From Candidatus Hatepunaea meridiana (GTDB lineage Bacteria; Electryoneota; AABM5-125-24; Hatepunaeales; Hatepunaeaceae): 47,278 bases of DNA. The position numbers were made by a program, and so were the translations under genes. Positions 1 to 9,892 of the stretch are shown here, piece after piece (within the stretch, counting starts at the first letter, position 1; the number at the start of each line of letters is the position of its first letter). Below the pieces are notes generated by a model that saw only the letters and a program-made list of their open reading frames with translations, did not search any database and was not told the DNA's origin. The stretch covers positions 1 to 47,278 of the forward strand of contig JAVCDD010000358.1 of NCBI GenBank assembly GCA_030765125.1, in the 5' to 3' direction.

Positions 1-443
1 ATAGGCAGATTGAGATGATTTATGGCGCTCATAGTGATTTCAACGGTGATGGAGTGAACGATTTCATTATTCGTTCGAAGCGAGATCATACACCTCCCCA
101 CATGGCAATATACCTGGGGAACAGGAGATGGGTTGTTTCGGTTGATGATGAGCCGGAATTGCCGGATGTTCATATATTAAGGATAAGCGCGAGTCCGAAT
201 CCTTTTAATAGTGCAACAACGATTTCTTTTTCAATTCCTTATAACGGTAATGTCAGGATAGATGTTTTTAATGTTCAAGGTCATCTCGTTGAAGAAATTG
301 ATCTTGGTTTGAAATCTATCGGTGAGCATTTAGTATTGTGGAATTCGAAGAATAAAGCCAATGGTATTTATATAGCCAGAGTTTGTTTGGAAAGTAAAAG
401 TAGTAAACAAGCAGCATTTCTGAAGCTGTTGTTGTTAAAATAG
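1..443 (+). CDS. C-terminal end of a secreted FG-GAP / T9SS-sorted protein (5' partial)
   Basis: The reading frame is open to the left edge, so the gene begins outside the window. The visible part starts with a calcium-binding FG-GAP/integrin-like loop (DFNGDGVNDFII), followed by a linker and a type IX secretion C-terminal sorting domain of about 85 residues. That domain has the SPNPFN motif, an FNVQG strand and a GIYIARV strand, and ends with a basic/hydrophobic tail. Family knowledge: such domains direct export across the outer membrane by the Por machinery. The rest of the protein is unseen, so its enzymatic or binding role cannot be stated. It is the first of four T9SS-type cargo genes here, which suggests a secreted-protein locus. 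Confidence 0.8.
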   Translation, partial: RQIEMIYGAHSDFNGDGVNDFIIRSKRDHTPPHMAIYLGNRRWVVSVDDEPELPDVHILRISASPNPFNSATTISFSIPYNGNVRIDVFNVQGHLVEEIDLGLKSIGEHLVLWNSKNKANGIYIARVCLESKSSKQAAFLKLLLLK

Positions 444-474
444 GATTACTTAAAGACTTATCGGAAATCACCAC

Positions 475-609
475 TTTGTCATTCCAGCGAAAGCTGGAAT
501 CCAGTTTAAAAGTTTAATGAATTAGCCTTACGTTGAGAGACTCGATAAGCTATTTAGTTGGTTGATGGGAAAACTCTCAATCTGGATTCCCGTCTTCACG
601 GGAATGACA
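475..609. repeat. Palindromic intergenic repeat pair (VIPAKAGIQ-type)
   Basis: Two oppositely oriented units flank a 77-base spacer: tttgtcattccagc...ccag at 475-504 and ctggattcccg...gacag at 582-609. The left unit forms an 8-bp stem (attccagc / gctggaat) with a gaaa loop. The same element occurs in a near-perfect version at 5635-5733. Translated, such units read VIPAKAGIQ or LDSRLRGND, a repeat seen in many bacterial genomes. It explains why an open frame appears to extend upstream of the next gene's true start. Confidence 0.75.
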
Positions 610-647
610 GCGGTGGGGACAATACCAAAAAACAAGGAGTGAGAAAA

Positions 648-3600
648 ATGCAGTATCTGCACAGTTTAATTTCAAGGAAAGTCGGGTTTCTCTTCCTGAC
701 TGTTTTACTGGCTGTCATTGTATTACCGGTATTTAATAATCTGTCTTTTGCCGGACAGATTCCACGGGGCGTTCGCGCTGATCCCTGCTTTTATTATTTC
801 GGTAGATATCCAAAAGGGAACGGTAACCAGAACTGGATTGACAACGGATTCTATTATCCACAATTGAAGGACATGGGGATTACATTTACCATATCAAAAC
901 ATTATTGGGATGCAAATAACAGTTCAGCTCACAGAGATGCTATCGAAGCAAATAATCTGGAATTATATATTTTGCCGAGCAGTGTAGATGTACCCTCGGA
1001 TGATAGCACTACAAACTTCCGTACGGATAGGGCTATGCATACCACTCGATTTGCCGACGAAATATGGCCCGAAGAAGCTGACGGTTTATTCTCGTGGGAT
1101 GATTCGTTAGGTCAAACCGACTTTTTCCGCTTCGATCTTGATCCTGGTGAGGGCGGAACGTGCAGAGCCCATTTAGATGATCAGATTATTGAGTACTACA
1201 AAAGTGAAGTAGGCACAGATAATGAAGGTTACATCTTCAAGGATGAGGTACTCAGCACCGATCTTCATCACTATAGTTATATATACTGGGTTGAATTTGA
1301 GATGAGGATTCACGGGAATTATGAGGATGAAGATATTGTAGCTACACTTGAAGTATATGATCCAGATATTCCCATTGATAGTACAAAGACTTATATTATT
1401 GAAGCTGATATGTTTACAAGTGAGGATGTTTGGCAATGGATTCCTATCAAACTCACGGATTGTGCGAGAGCCCATGGGAATACTAAGATTTCATTATGCT
1501 GGTGGGAAACTGTATCGATGGACATCCGCAGTTTCAAATTCTACGATAAGTATCACCAGAAGCTCTATTTCGATGATCATTCTGAGGATTACTGGGATGC
1601 TTTACAAGTGGAATTTGAAACCCAGAGAGATGGTTTTGATGGACCGCTTAAGGGTTGGTTCAATAACGAACCGTGGCGGGGGACATGGGAACTTGCTTCT
1701 GATTTCAATGACAGCATAGATTCCTGGATGGCAGATGATGATTTGTTTGCTATAGCATCCCCGATGGGATTGGGAACAGTGTGGCTGGAGGAGTTCATCG
1801 CTATAATGGATCCGCGGATTATTTACTATAATGATTATCAGGTAGGAAAAAAATTCTGGTCTCACTCATATACTATTGCAGGTGATACATCGATCCAGGA
1901 AGCTTGGGATAGACTTGTATGCCGCGATGATATAGAAGAAGGAATTGCGGCAGATCAAGGTTTAAGAACTGCAATAACTAAAGCCAATGAATCTGAAAGA
2001 GATTTCTGGTTTGCTATGCAGACTTATGCGAATACAAAACTTGATGGTGATGGTTATAGGGTACCAAAACTTTATCGTTTCCCTACTCCGGAAGAAATAT
2101 TGTGTCAAGGGTTCCTCGGTCTAACCTATGGCGCCAAAGGCTTTGTATATTTTGTATATATGTCATTGTATGGTGAATATAGACCTTATAGGAATATGAA
2201 TGATTGGCATGGTCCCGCAAGCCTTGGATTAACAGAATTACGTCTTTCAGATAGTTCATATATTGATAGTCAAAATGATTTAGATAATGCCTTCGAAAGT
2301 GGCATATTGGTACCAAATGAGGGTTATTATGCCGTTCAGAAGTTCAATGGTTACCTTGACAGTCTTGAAAACCTCGTAACAAACCTGCGCTGGGTTTCTG
2401 CAGGTTGCGCTGCCGATAGTAATAACCAGATATCTTATGTGTATATCGATTCAGTCTACCATCCTGATTCGGAATCCTGGGATGATGAAGATTCATTGTA
2501 CGTTGAAGTGGGGATATTTGAAGGTATCTCAGCTCCATTTCTTGGAGATGCTATTTCAATAGTAAATCGCCGTTGTGATACATCAGAAACCAGAACGATA
2601 TTTGGTAAGATATACTGGCGAAGAGTTTGTGAACAATCTCCCTCGCAAGCGACATTTGATGTCTTAACTAAAAATATGACCCAACTTAGTAACAACAGGT
2701 TTGAACTCACACTAGGACCAGGTGAGGGAACCTTCTTGATACCTGTATATCACGATAACTCCCTTACCGCTAATTTAGCTGATACTACCTGGGGAGAACC
2801 TGATACAAGTGATGGTGGTAACGGTGACTGGCCAAATGTCTATTTAGATACAACCTTTACAGTTACAGCCAATACAACCTTAACCATCTACAAAGGAACC
2901 ACCGTTATTTTCGGACCTAATGCTTCCCTCCAGGTAAACGGCACCTTGAAAGCCATTGGAAATGAAGATTCACTGATAACGTTTATGTCCATTCACAACG
3001 ACCATCATGGTTATATACAGCTCAATAACTCAGCAACAGACAGCCTGGTATATTGTTGTTTCGGTCAACTTGAACGCGGGCTTAAAATCAGCAAGGACTC
3101 CGGTGAAAAGGTATATATAGAGAACTCATATTTCATTGAAAACACTAATGAGGGGATTAAAGCTACCGGCGGTGAAATAGACGTGATGAAATGTTACTTC
3201 ATCGACAACGGAACCGACGGCGCCTATTTCTACAACTGCACCGCCCGGATAGACAGCAGCGACTTCATCTGGAATACAAAGAACGGGCTCTATCTTTATA
3301 CAGCCGATGCCAATTCTTATATCAAGACTTCCACGTTTTCCCATAACGGTGACTGGAATGAAACAGGACCCAAGGCTGGTGTCCGTTACTACAACTGCTC
3401 GGCAAAGATGGTCAAGTGTCAAGCTGAATCCAATGGTGGATACGGCATCTACGGCGCCAACGGCTCCTACCCAATCCTCTATAACGTTGTTGGAAACGCT
3501 GCCAACTTCATCACTGAGAACGAGGATCACGAAACCTATTGGGACAACTCGTACCCGATACTCGACTATGGGCATAACAACTTCAACACCGAAGATGATA

Positions 3601-4658
3601 CGATTATCTATATCACCGGCACGGCGCTGGATACGTTTTTCGCTCAATGCAATTATTGGGGCAACGATGATCCGGATACTACGCTGCCGTTGGTCTATGG
3701 TGTGAATACAGTAATCTATACGCCTACCGATGGCGCCGGACAGTATGGTATGCTTGAACGCGAAGAAATAGGCAATCTTCTGCTCGATCCTGATCCCGGC
3801 AACCGCATCGCAGAAAACAGCCTGCAAGCTCAGAATGACCTGCGCAACGCCCTCGCTGTTGAAGACGAGCATCCGCGCGAAGCTATCGACGAATACCGCC
3901 GCATCATCATCCGTCATCCGGGCAGCGCAGCGGCTCCGGTGGCGTTAGATCGGCTCTTCTGGCTGACCAGACGACAGTTCGAGGGTGACGAGCGAGACAA
4001 TCAACTGAGCGACTTCAACCGTTATTGCGACAATCTGGCTCGCACCTGCCCCGCGAGGGGCTTAGCCTGGAAGGCGCGGCGGATAGCGTTGTGGGCGATG
4101 GCTGCTCAACATCTCTACGACGAGGCTATCCGCGGTTTCGAGGAAATCGTCCAAAACCACGACTGCCTCGCCGATAGCATCTTTGCGGTGATAGACATCG
4201 GCACGCTGCACCTTGAAGCTGAGGAGTGGCGTCGGCGCGATCCTCAAAACCGTCAGCAGTCAGTCCCCGGACGTTACAACGAGCTTTGCCCGGCGGACTT
4301 CCCCACGCACCGCGAGCACACGGACGAACTGTTAGCGATGCTGACCGGGGACGCCTACAAATCTCCGCCGATGATCCCCGAAGACTACTTCCTGGCGCAG
4401 AATTACCCCAACCCGTTCAACGCCACCACCAAGATCCGCTACGGTCTACCGGAAGACGGGCTCGTCAGGATAGCTATCTACGATCTGATGGGACGCCGCG
4501 TCAGGACGTTGCTCAACGAGTCAATGCGCGCCGGATACCACACAATGATCTGGGATGGAAAGACATCAGCGGGAGTATCGGTATCATCCGGTTTGTACTT
4601 CTACCGGATTCAGGCAGGACGGTTTACGAAGGTGAAAAAGATGACTATGATGAAGTGA
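648..4658 (+). CDS. Large secreted protein: glycosidase-like N-terminal region, beta-helix, T9SS sorting domain
   Basis: The ATG at 648 is chosen because an aaggag Shine-Dalgarno precedes it and a signal peptide follows directly (GFLFLTVLLAVIVLPVF, cleavage near FAG/Q, about residue 36). Upstream codons run through the intergenic repeat. The protein has 1336 residues. The N-terminal 650 residues hold strings such as GLTYGAKGFVYFVYMS that recall a TIM-barrel glycosidase (weak inference, no catalytic pair assigned). Residues about 728-1015 are a right-handed beta-helix, pectate-lyase-like, with regular N-G-x and YF turns. Residues about 1035-1220 look alpha-helical and TPR-like. Residues about 1245-1336 are a T9SS sorting domain (YPNPFN, GLYFYRI). 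Likely secreted or surface-anchored polysaccharide-active protein. Base composition changes sharply inside the gene: the 3' third is much more GC-rich than the 5' part. Confidence 0.8.
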   Translation: MQYLHSLISRKVGFLFLTVLLAVIVLPVFNNLSFAGQIPRGVRADPCFYYFGRYPKGNGNQNWIDNGFYYPQLKDMGITFTISKHYWDANNSSAHRDAIEANNLELYILPSSVDVPSDDSTTNFRTDRAMHTTRFADEIWPEEADGLFSWDDSLGQTDFFRFDLDPGEGGTCRAHLDDQIIEYYKSEVGTDNEGYIFKDEVLSTDLHHYSYIYWVEFEMRIHGNYEDEDIVATLEVYDPDIPIDSTKTYIIEADMFTSEDVWQWIPIKLTDCARAHGNTKISLCWWETVSMDIRSFKFYDKYHQKLYFDDHSEDYWDALQVEFETQRDGFDGPLKGWFNNEPWRGTWELASDFNDSIDSWMADDDLFAIASPMGLGTVWLEEFIAIMDPRIIYYNDYQVGKKFWSHSYTIAGDTSIQEAWDRLVCRDDIEEGIAADQGLRTAITKANESERDFWFAMQTYANTKLDGDGYRVPKLYRFPTPEEILCQGFLGLTYGAKGFVYFVYMSLYGEYRPYRNMNDWHGPASLGLTELRLSDSSYIDSQNDLDNAFESGILVPNEGYYAVQKFNGYLDSLENLVTNLRWVSAGCAADSNNQISYVYIDSVYHPDSESWDDEDSLYVEVGIFEGISAPFLGDAISIVNRRCDTSETRTIFGKIYWRRVCEQSPSQATFDVLTKNMTQLSNNRFELTLGPGEGTFLIPVYHDNSLTANLADTTWGEPDTSDGGNGDWPNVYLDTTFTVTANTTLTIYKGTTVIFGPNASLQVNGTLKAIGNEDSLITFMSIHNDHHGYIQLNNSATDSLVYCCFGQLERGLKISKDSGEKVYIENSYFIENTNEGIKATGGEIDVMKCYFIDNGTDGAYFYNCTARIDSSDFIWNTKNGLYLYTADANSYIKTSTFSHNGDWNETGPKAGVRYYNCSAKMVKCQAESNGGYGIYGANGSYPILYNVVGNAANFITENEDHETYWDNSYPILDYGHNNFNTEDDTIIYITGTALDTFFAQCNYWGNDDPDTTLPLVYGVNTVIYTPTDGAGQYGMLEREEIGNLLLDPDPGNRIAENSLQAQNDLRNALAVEDEHPREAIDEYRRIIIRHPGSAAAPVALDRLFWLTRRQFEGDERDNQLSDFNRYCDNLARTCPARGLAWKARRIALWAMAAQHLYDEAIRGFEEIVQNHDCLADSIFAVIDIGTLHLEAEEWRRRDPQNRQQSVPGRYNELCPADFPTHREHTDELLAMLTGDAYKSPPMIPEDYFLAQNYPNPFNATTKIRYGLPEDGLVRIAIYDLMGRRVRTLLNESMRAGYHTMIWDGKTSAGVSVSSGLYFYRIQAGRFTKVKKMTMMK

Positions 4659-4801
4659 GTGGGAAAGTGTGAAAGTGTGAAAGAAAAGGTGCAATTAGGG
4701 TTTTAGATTATCCCTGCCCTACCGAAATTTTGAATTATGAATTCATAGCCCGGATAAACCAAAACACAGACGTAAGCACCATAATAACAAGGAGTAATCT
4801 T

Positions 4802-5119
4802 ATGAAACATTCAACGCATATCTATCTGGCTGTGAAAGCGGTTGAACTCCTGAAGCGGAGTGTTGACAACCTGCATTACTCGAACAACAGAGTGGTCGCG
4901 AGTTCGAGGAAATCGAAAGAACGGCGCGCTGCTACTGAACTGCAACGGATTTTCAATTATCACCTCTCAATGATCAGGGAAGCAACTTGGGCGCCCGATG
5001 ACATCCTCCATGATAATGACCCCAATCATATCTTTAAGCTGTTCACCAACGAGGAATTTCCAAACCATGGACTTGAGGATGTAAAACAGAAAATCGTTCG
5101 CGATGGCGTTATATACTAA
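4802..5119 (+). CDS. Small protein, possible N-terminal fragment of a larger family
   Basis: The ATG at 4802 has an aaggag motif about 8 bases upstream; the frame stays open further upstream, but without another convincing start. The 105-residue product begins KHSTHIYLAVKAVELLKRS, is hydrophilic with no signal peptide, and ends with GVIY. The text (THIYLAVKAVE ... WAPDD) recalls the start of longer uncharacterised, possibly zinc phospholipase C-like proteins, so this may be a truncated remnant; that recognition is uncertain. The following bases (5120-5190) are low-complexity, with repeated gattttgg units, as expected at a decayed gene end. No function is assigned. Confidence 0.55.
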   Translation: MKHSTHIYLAVKAVELLKRSVDNLHYSNNRVVASSRKSKERRAATELQRIFNYHLSMIREATWAPDDILHDNDPNHIFKLFTNEEFPNHGLEDVKQKIVRDGVIY

Positions 5120-5208
5120 AAATACGAATTACGAAAGACGAATTTTGGATTTTGGATTTTGAATTGAATAGTGACGTAAAATAAACTCGAATCTTATTGG
5201 ATAGTAAT

Positions 5209-5535
5209 ATGGACATGGAGTTTCAGCAAATAGCATTGCTCAAAAAGGATCTGTCTGACGAAGAATGCAGGCAATTCGACAGGGAGTTTTACTCCAGACG
5301 CAAAGATACGACAATCGCCATGGTTTTAAGCATTTTCCTTGGGGAATTTGGTGTTGATCGTTTCTATCTTGGTCAGATTGGTTTGGGCTTTGCCAAGCTG
5401 TTTTTGGTATGGTTGACATTGTTTATCTGGTGGCTTGTCGATCTATTCCTGATCATCGGAGCCACCCGGAGGGTCAATTTAGAGTTAGCACAACAGGTCT
5501 ATGATTCAATTAAAATGATGCGATCAGATACGTAG
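5209..5535 (+). CDS. TM2 domain membrane protein
   Basis: The product has about 108 residues. A charged N-terminal segment of about 30 residues precedes a TM2 domain. That domain has a first membrane helix (IAMVLSIFLGEFGV), the conserved D-R-F-Y-L-G-Q turn, a second helix (KLFLVWLTLFIWWLVDLFLI) with the family's internal Asp, and a short basic tail. TM2 proteins are small two-helix inner-membrane proteins of unclear role. Two nearby ATG codons (5209, 5215) and an upstream TTG (5197) are possible starts; none has a strong ribosome-binding site, and 5209 is a compromise. It stands alone between a possible remnant gene and a converging giant gene. Confidence 0.8.
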   Translation: MDMEFQQIALLKKDLSDEECRQFDREFYSRRKDTTIAMVLSIFLGEFGVDRFYLGQIGLGFAKLFLVWLTLFIWWLVDLFLIIGATRRVNLELAQQVYDSIKMMRSDT

Positions 5536-5634
5536 GGCGGATTTTATCCCGCCCCACATTAATGTCAAGTATCAAGATCACATACAGGGACATCTATGAT
5601 TCTGTTGATTAAGTCAACAATTTCAGAATTAACC

Positions 5635-5733
5635 TCCCATTTTGTCATTCCCGCGAAGGCGGGAATCCAGAGTTTTCAAGTATTTAACAAACACCATCTG
5701 GATTCCCGCCTTCGCGGGAATGACAAAATGGGA
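5635..5733. repeat. Perfect ~36-bp inverted repeat between converging genes
   Basis: The arms tcccattttgtcattcccg... (5635-5670) and the exact reverse complement (5698-5733) are separated by 27 bases. Each arm contains its own small hairpin (cccgc gaag gcggg). This is a complete copy of the repeat at 475-609. It lies between the + strand TM2 gene and the end of the minus-strand gene at 5758, so its RNA could act as a bidirectional terminator. No transposase is adjacent. Confidence 0.85.
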
Positions 5734-5757
5734 AGTATTTCAACAGGATCATCTATG

Positions 5758-8700
5758 CTACCGAATCAGAGCCGCTTTCCATTGTGATGTTAATCCTGCC
5801 GCATCCATACGGATTATATATACGCCACTCGATAGATTCGAACCGTCAAACATTATCGTATGAACGCCAGCCTTTTCATAACCACTCGTCAATTCTGCGA
5901 CTCTACGTCCTGTTATGTCACATAAGTTCAGCGAGATATCTATCGCTTCAGGTAGTCCATAACTGATGCGCATCGAAGAGTTGAACGGGTTGGGATAGGC
6001 TGAAATGATACCGAATTCATTTGGTAATTCCACAGGTTCGCTTACGCTGATTACTGTCAGGGCGTCCGTTGTATAAACTGGTTCACCGGATAACAAGGTG
6101 TAATTAACAGTACGTAGTATACCATTCTCAAGAAACCTGATTTCCAGCGGTTGACCTTGCAAGGCGCCGTCTATGGCATCGGTCAATGGATCATCACCCC
6201 AGACGGCTATGCCGCAGATACCATCCTGCATAACGCCTGAACCTACTAAGACGTTGGAAGAATATACGCCAATATCAACCATTTCCGGGTAGGATATCCC
6301 GAAACTTCGGGACTGTCTGTCTCCCTGTGAATTACCTACCAACACCAACAGACTCATATTCTTGCCGGTTGGTTTATGTACAGGCAGTAAACCGGGTTCG
6401 GAATATACCGATGTCTGACGATTAAGATTGCCTAATGCATCATCCTGCTCCTCGATAACGTATACCAAATTAACGTTTGCATCCACATTCAGGTAATACC
6501 CCTGATACTTGCGCATATCACCCATATTGCTGAATTCCCATTCCGGGATGTAGAAATTACCCCTGCCGTCCTTGGCAATAATCAAATGATCTTCGATTCC
6601 GGATAAGGCTAACGTCGCTTCAACAGGAGAAGGTGGATAATACGAGGCAATCTGCCAGCCCTCTTCAAGTTCAATAGGCTCATTATACAGCACTGACCAC
6701 CCGACTAAGGTTACAGTGGCTTCATCAGCCATCTTGATTAGATAGCCTTCGTCCACTACCCAACCGGGGATGTTGTTAAACCCGGTCGCCGCGTGGAAGA
6801 AATGCCCGGAGCCGTCTTTCATCATCAGTAATGAACCGGCGTCAATCAGATCTGCTAACAGTACTTCGATGTCCTCCTCATCCGGCTGAAGATTGACCGA
6901 AACCATATTCCAGCCGACATTCATAGTGAGATTGCGGAAAGTATGCACCTCACCCTCGACAACCTCCAGCGTTACCGGAATAACGGCTTCCAATCCTTCA
7001 GCGTTGTGATGAAATACTAATTCACCCTCAAAGATGTTATCTGTCGGCAGTCCGGAAGCGTTTATCGTCAGCGTGAATTCTTGGTATTCACCAGCGGCGA
7101 TCTCGCCATCCTCCGGGTCGATCTGAAACCACTCGCGCCGAGCTCCAATATGCCAGACAGAGAGGTTATCAGGACTTTGTATAATCCAGACAAACGCCCA
7201 GTTGAAGACGTCAAACTCATTGGTCATACAAATTCCCCCCGGGCGACAATCATTATAGTCGAACTCGGTCTCAATAATAAAATCACTATCTTCGAGGTTG
7301 ATTTTGGCAATCATAAGGTCTGTATCCTCACCTCGTGATGAGGCGTACAAATTGTAACCATCGGGATCATCCGACCAATACGCCAGTCCATAGGTACGCA
7401 CCGCATCCGGACGGTTGATGGTTCCAACCAGATTGCCCTCCCGGTCGGTAAGAAAGATATTCGTAGCGATGTCCGATGATAAGAAAACCCCACGATCCGG
7501 GTTCCAGGTCAAAGCACGGTAAGAACCGGCTTCACCTTCAATGGTTTCAATCAGCTCTCCAGCAGTATTGAAACCATATAGGGTTCGTTCGTCTGCTCCC
7601 CAGATCAATTCACCGTCCCAGGTTAAATCTCGCATTCCATAGCGAGATTCGTGGAATTGGTCGAAATCCCGAACTAATTCACCTTCCGTATCGAGCACAT
7701 ATATCTTGCTGAAATTGACGCCACCGGTACCACCGGAGATATAGAAATAATCCTCGACAAAGACAACGCCGTTCAGATAGGTGTCCTCTACCACCTCTTC
7801 AATATTCTGAAGAAGACGTTCCTCCCACGGTTCGCCTACCTCGTCAACCAGCCGGCGTTCGATTGAGTAAATCAATGGTCCGTTGCCGTCGTTTGCTACA
7901 TCAAACTCAAACGTGCTTTCCAGCACCGGTTCAAGTTCTACGATAAATCCATTCTCGCTTGCCTCAAATTCGGGATGAAGTAATCCGATTTCGATGTCAA
8001 GTTCCTCATCATTTTCCAGGTGGAGGTCTTCAACAGTTGCGGTGTTGTACCCATCTTTGGATACGGTAACGGAGAAATCACCGCTCGGTCCGAAGGGGAA
8101 TATGAAATGCCCCTCTTCATCCGTCCAGCCTCGATGATCCTGAGATGTGATTACCTGCGCGTGATCGATTGGGCTATCGTCCTCAGTGTCAGTGACCGTT
8201 CCTGTTAAAACCCCGCCATGATCCGGACCGGACAGCTTAATCCGGATGGCATAATCACCGGAATGGGCATGATCAAAAGATTGTCCATTATTTTGGGTTT
8301 GCATCATTGCCGGGGGCATTCCTGCAGCAACGCCTGCGATGGGTGGAGTGGCATCACCCCGGAAAGTACCGCCGTTTATATAGAAATAGGTTACTATCAA
8401 TCCTTCCCCGTCGTGGATTGTTATATAGTCATCCTCTTCAAGCTCGATAGTGACCCAATCATCTTGAATGCGTCCCGTACTTTCCCAGACGGCTTCAATT
8501 TGCGGTTGATCACCGCTGAAGTCAATCAAATGAATACCGAGCCTGCAATCCAGATCGGCTACGCCTGAGATTCCAGCTTGCAGCGCTGTAATCCATAGCG
8601 GAACTTCAGTGCCGGGATGATCGAAACGCACCGACCAGCCATTGCCTTCCTGCCAGTTGGTTGATGTTTCCAGCAGATCGTCCACAAATCCTAACCATTG

Positions 8701-9783
8701 GTCACGGCTCGCTTCCTGATCGAAGACTATCTGATCCAATCCGAGCAGATTGTTATCTTCATTGACGTCGTCCTCGGTTGAAACAGTTACCCAAATAGCA
8801 TAGTTTCCGATTGCTTCCGGATCTTCAGGAGTTTCCCAAGCCTCATCACACTCAACGAGCAATGTATTTTCAGCTTCGAGACCATCCTCAACTTCAATCT
8901 CTCGTTCGAAAATTGCATCACCATCGGGATTGAAGACCTCGAAAGTGACTGTAAATTCTTCTACGTCGTCACCTTCATTGGTAATTTCAGCAAACAGCGT
9001 TTTCTCGGATCCGAGTAGCAATAGCCAGCGACGGTCGGCTTCTTCTTCTGCATTGAAGACTCCAGAAACGCCAAGGTCTATGAAACCACCTGTATATTCA
9101 CCATTGGCGCGGATGAACAGATCACCGCTGTCGATGCGCTGCCATTGATTGTGTGCTTCAGGAGGCTCATCACCGGCAACGTTGTAGCTTCGGTTGACTT
9201 CAGTAGCGCCGTCCCATACGTTCCACCAGCCGTCTCCTTCGCGAGCGTTTTGATAATCCCCTCCGGGCGCTGGACCATATATGATCGAGAAATCATCACC
9301 AGCTTCGATTTCCACCCGGTCATCCTCGTCGAGTTCGATCCAGTGCCAGTCATTATCCGGATTGCCGTTGTAGCGTCTGAGTTGCTCAATCGTTCCCTCC
9401 CAGAGCAGTTCATCGAGGTCGTGGTTGTCCTGATCTTCGCTGTAGACCTTGATTTGGCATTCAGAATTATTCCCGCGCTGGTTGAGAGGCATAACCATAA
9501 CACCCCATAACTCGAAGTTCGCATTAGGCGTGAATATTACCCTCGACCAGAGATTTCCGGTTTGACTAAGTGTTCGCGGATTTTCATCGTCGTAGAATAT
9601 CCAGTCCTCACCGGGGTCGTCGCGACGCGGACCGGGGATGCCGTCGTCGTAACTAAGTTCGATAGCGTCGAAGGTTGGTTGGGTGATAGAGAGGAATGTT
9701 TGTTCTATCGGTTGTTGAGCAAAAGATGGCAACGTCCATACTAATGCAGATAATAGCATTAAAAAAGTACGTAATCCTGGCAT
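5758..9783 (-). CDS. Giant secreted multidomain protein with carboxypeptidase-like, propeller and T9SS domains
   Basis: Start: the minus-strand text reads ggagg-acat-atg, placing a perfect Shine-Dalgarno 4 bases before the ATG at 9783. The ATG six codons upstream would include that site in the coding region. The 1341-residue product opens with a signal peptide (TFLMLLSALVWTLPSFAQQ). In order (approximate residues): two beta-sandwich regions with D/E-rich strands (40-520); a carboxypeptidase regulatory-like domain (524-602, GTVTDTEDDSPIDHAQV); a six-bladed-type propeller (650-870, repeated LTWDGELIWG-like blades); an Ig-like domain (885-945); a segment beginning GWNMVSVNL (955-1110); and a T9SS sorting domain (1255-1341, YPNPFN, SGVYIIRM). 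No catalytic motif is recognised, so adhesion or surface structure is the more likely role. The middle modules match those of the divergent gene at 10049. It is the only minus-strand gene in the window. Confidence 0.85.
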   Translation of the reverse strand: MPGLRTFLMLLSALVWTLPSFAQQPIEQTFLSITQPTFDAIELSYDDGIPGPRRDDPGEDWIFYDDENPRTLSQTGNLWSRVIFTPNANFELWGVMVMPLNQRGNNSECQIKVYSEDQDNHDLDELLWEGTIEQLRRYNGNPDNDWHWIELDEDDRVEIEAGDDFSIIYGPAPGGDYQNAREGDGWWNVWDGATEVNRSYNVAGDEPPEAHNQWQRIDSGDLFIRANGEYTGGFIDLGVSGVFNAEEEADRRWLLLLGSEKTLFAEITNEGDDVEEFTVTFEVFNPDGDAIFEREIEVEDGLEAENTLLVECDEAWETPEDPEAIGNYAIWVTVSTEDDVNEDNNLLGLDQIVFDQEASRDQWLGFVDDLLETSTNWQEGNGWSVRFDHPGTEVPLWITALQAGISGVADLDCRLGIHLIDFSGDQPQIEAVWESTGRIQDDWVTIELEEDDYITIHDGEGLIVTYFYINGGTFRGDATPPIAGVAAGMPPAMMQTQNNGQSFDHAHSGDYAIRIKLSGPDHGGVLTGTVTDTEDDSPIDHAQVITSQDHRGWTDEEGHFIFPFGPSGDFSVTVSKDGYNTATVEDLHLENDEELDIEIGLLHPEFEASENGFIVELEPVLESTFEFDVANDGNGPLIYSIERRLVDEVGEPWEERLLQNIEEVVEDTYLNGVVFVEDYFYISGGTGGVNFSKIYVLDTEGELVRDFDQFHESRYGMRDLTWDGELIWGADERTLYGFNTAGELIETIEGEAGSYRALTWNPDRGVFLSSDIATNIFLTDREGNLVGTINRPDAVRTYGLAYWSDDPDGYNLYASSRGEDTDLMIAKINLEDSDFIIETEFDYNDCRPGGICMTNEFDVFNWAFVWIIQSPDNLSVWHIGARREWFQIDPEDGEIAAGEYQEFTLTINASGLPTDNIFEGELVFHHNAEGLEAVIPVTLEVVEGEVHTFRNLTMNVGWNMVSVNLQPDEEDIEVLLADLIDAGSLLMMKDGSGHFFHAATGFNNIPGWVVDEGYLIKMADEATVTLVGWSVLYNEPIELEEGWQIASYYPPSPVEATLALSGIEDHLIIAKDGRGNFYIPEWEFSNMGDMRKYQGYYLNVDANVNLVYVIEEQDDALGNLNRQTSVYSEPGLLPVHKPTGKNMSLLVLVGNSQGDRQSRSFGISYPEMVDIGVYSSNVLVGSGVMQDGICGIAVWGDDPLTDAIDGALQGQPLEIRFLENGILRTVNYTLLSGEPVYTTDALTVISVSEPVELPNEFGIISAYPNPFNSSMRISYGLPEAIDISLNLCDITGRRVAELTSGYEKAGVHTIMFDGSNLSSGVYIIRMDAAGLTSQWKAALIR

Positions 9784-9892
9784 ATGTCCTCCATATTTCA
9801 ATTAAGTATATATATCAAGATAGTAATAATATTGCAAAAAGTCAATTAACAAGATGTGTAATGTTATCATTATAACCTGCTATAATAGTTGT

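Noticed and set aside
558-647. Extension of the beta-helix protein upstream of its signal peptide
   Set aside because: The codons translate intergenic repeat text (LDSRLHGND) and the signal peptide and Shine-Dalgarno support the ATG at 648.
3126-3917. 263-codon open frame on the minus strand
   Set aside because: It lies opposite the GC-richer beta-helix coding region, is Val/Ile-rich in the way antisense frames are, and has no start signal or recognisable domain.
5596-5787. Open frame reading LTSHFVIPAKAGIQSF
   Set aside because: It is a translation of the palindromic repeat at 5635-5733.
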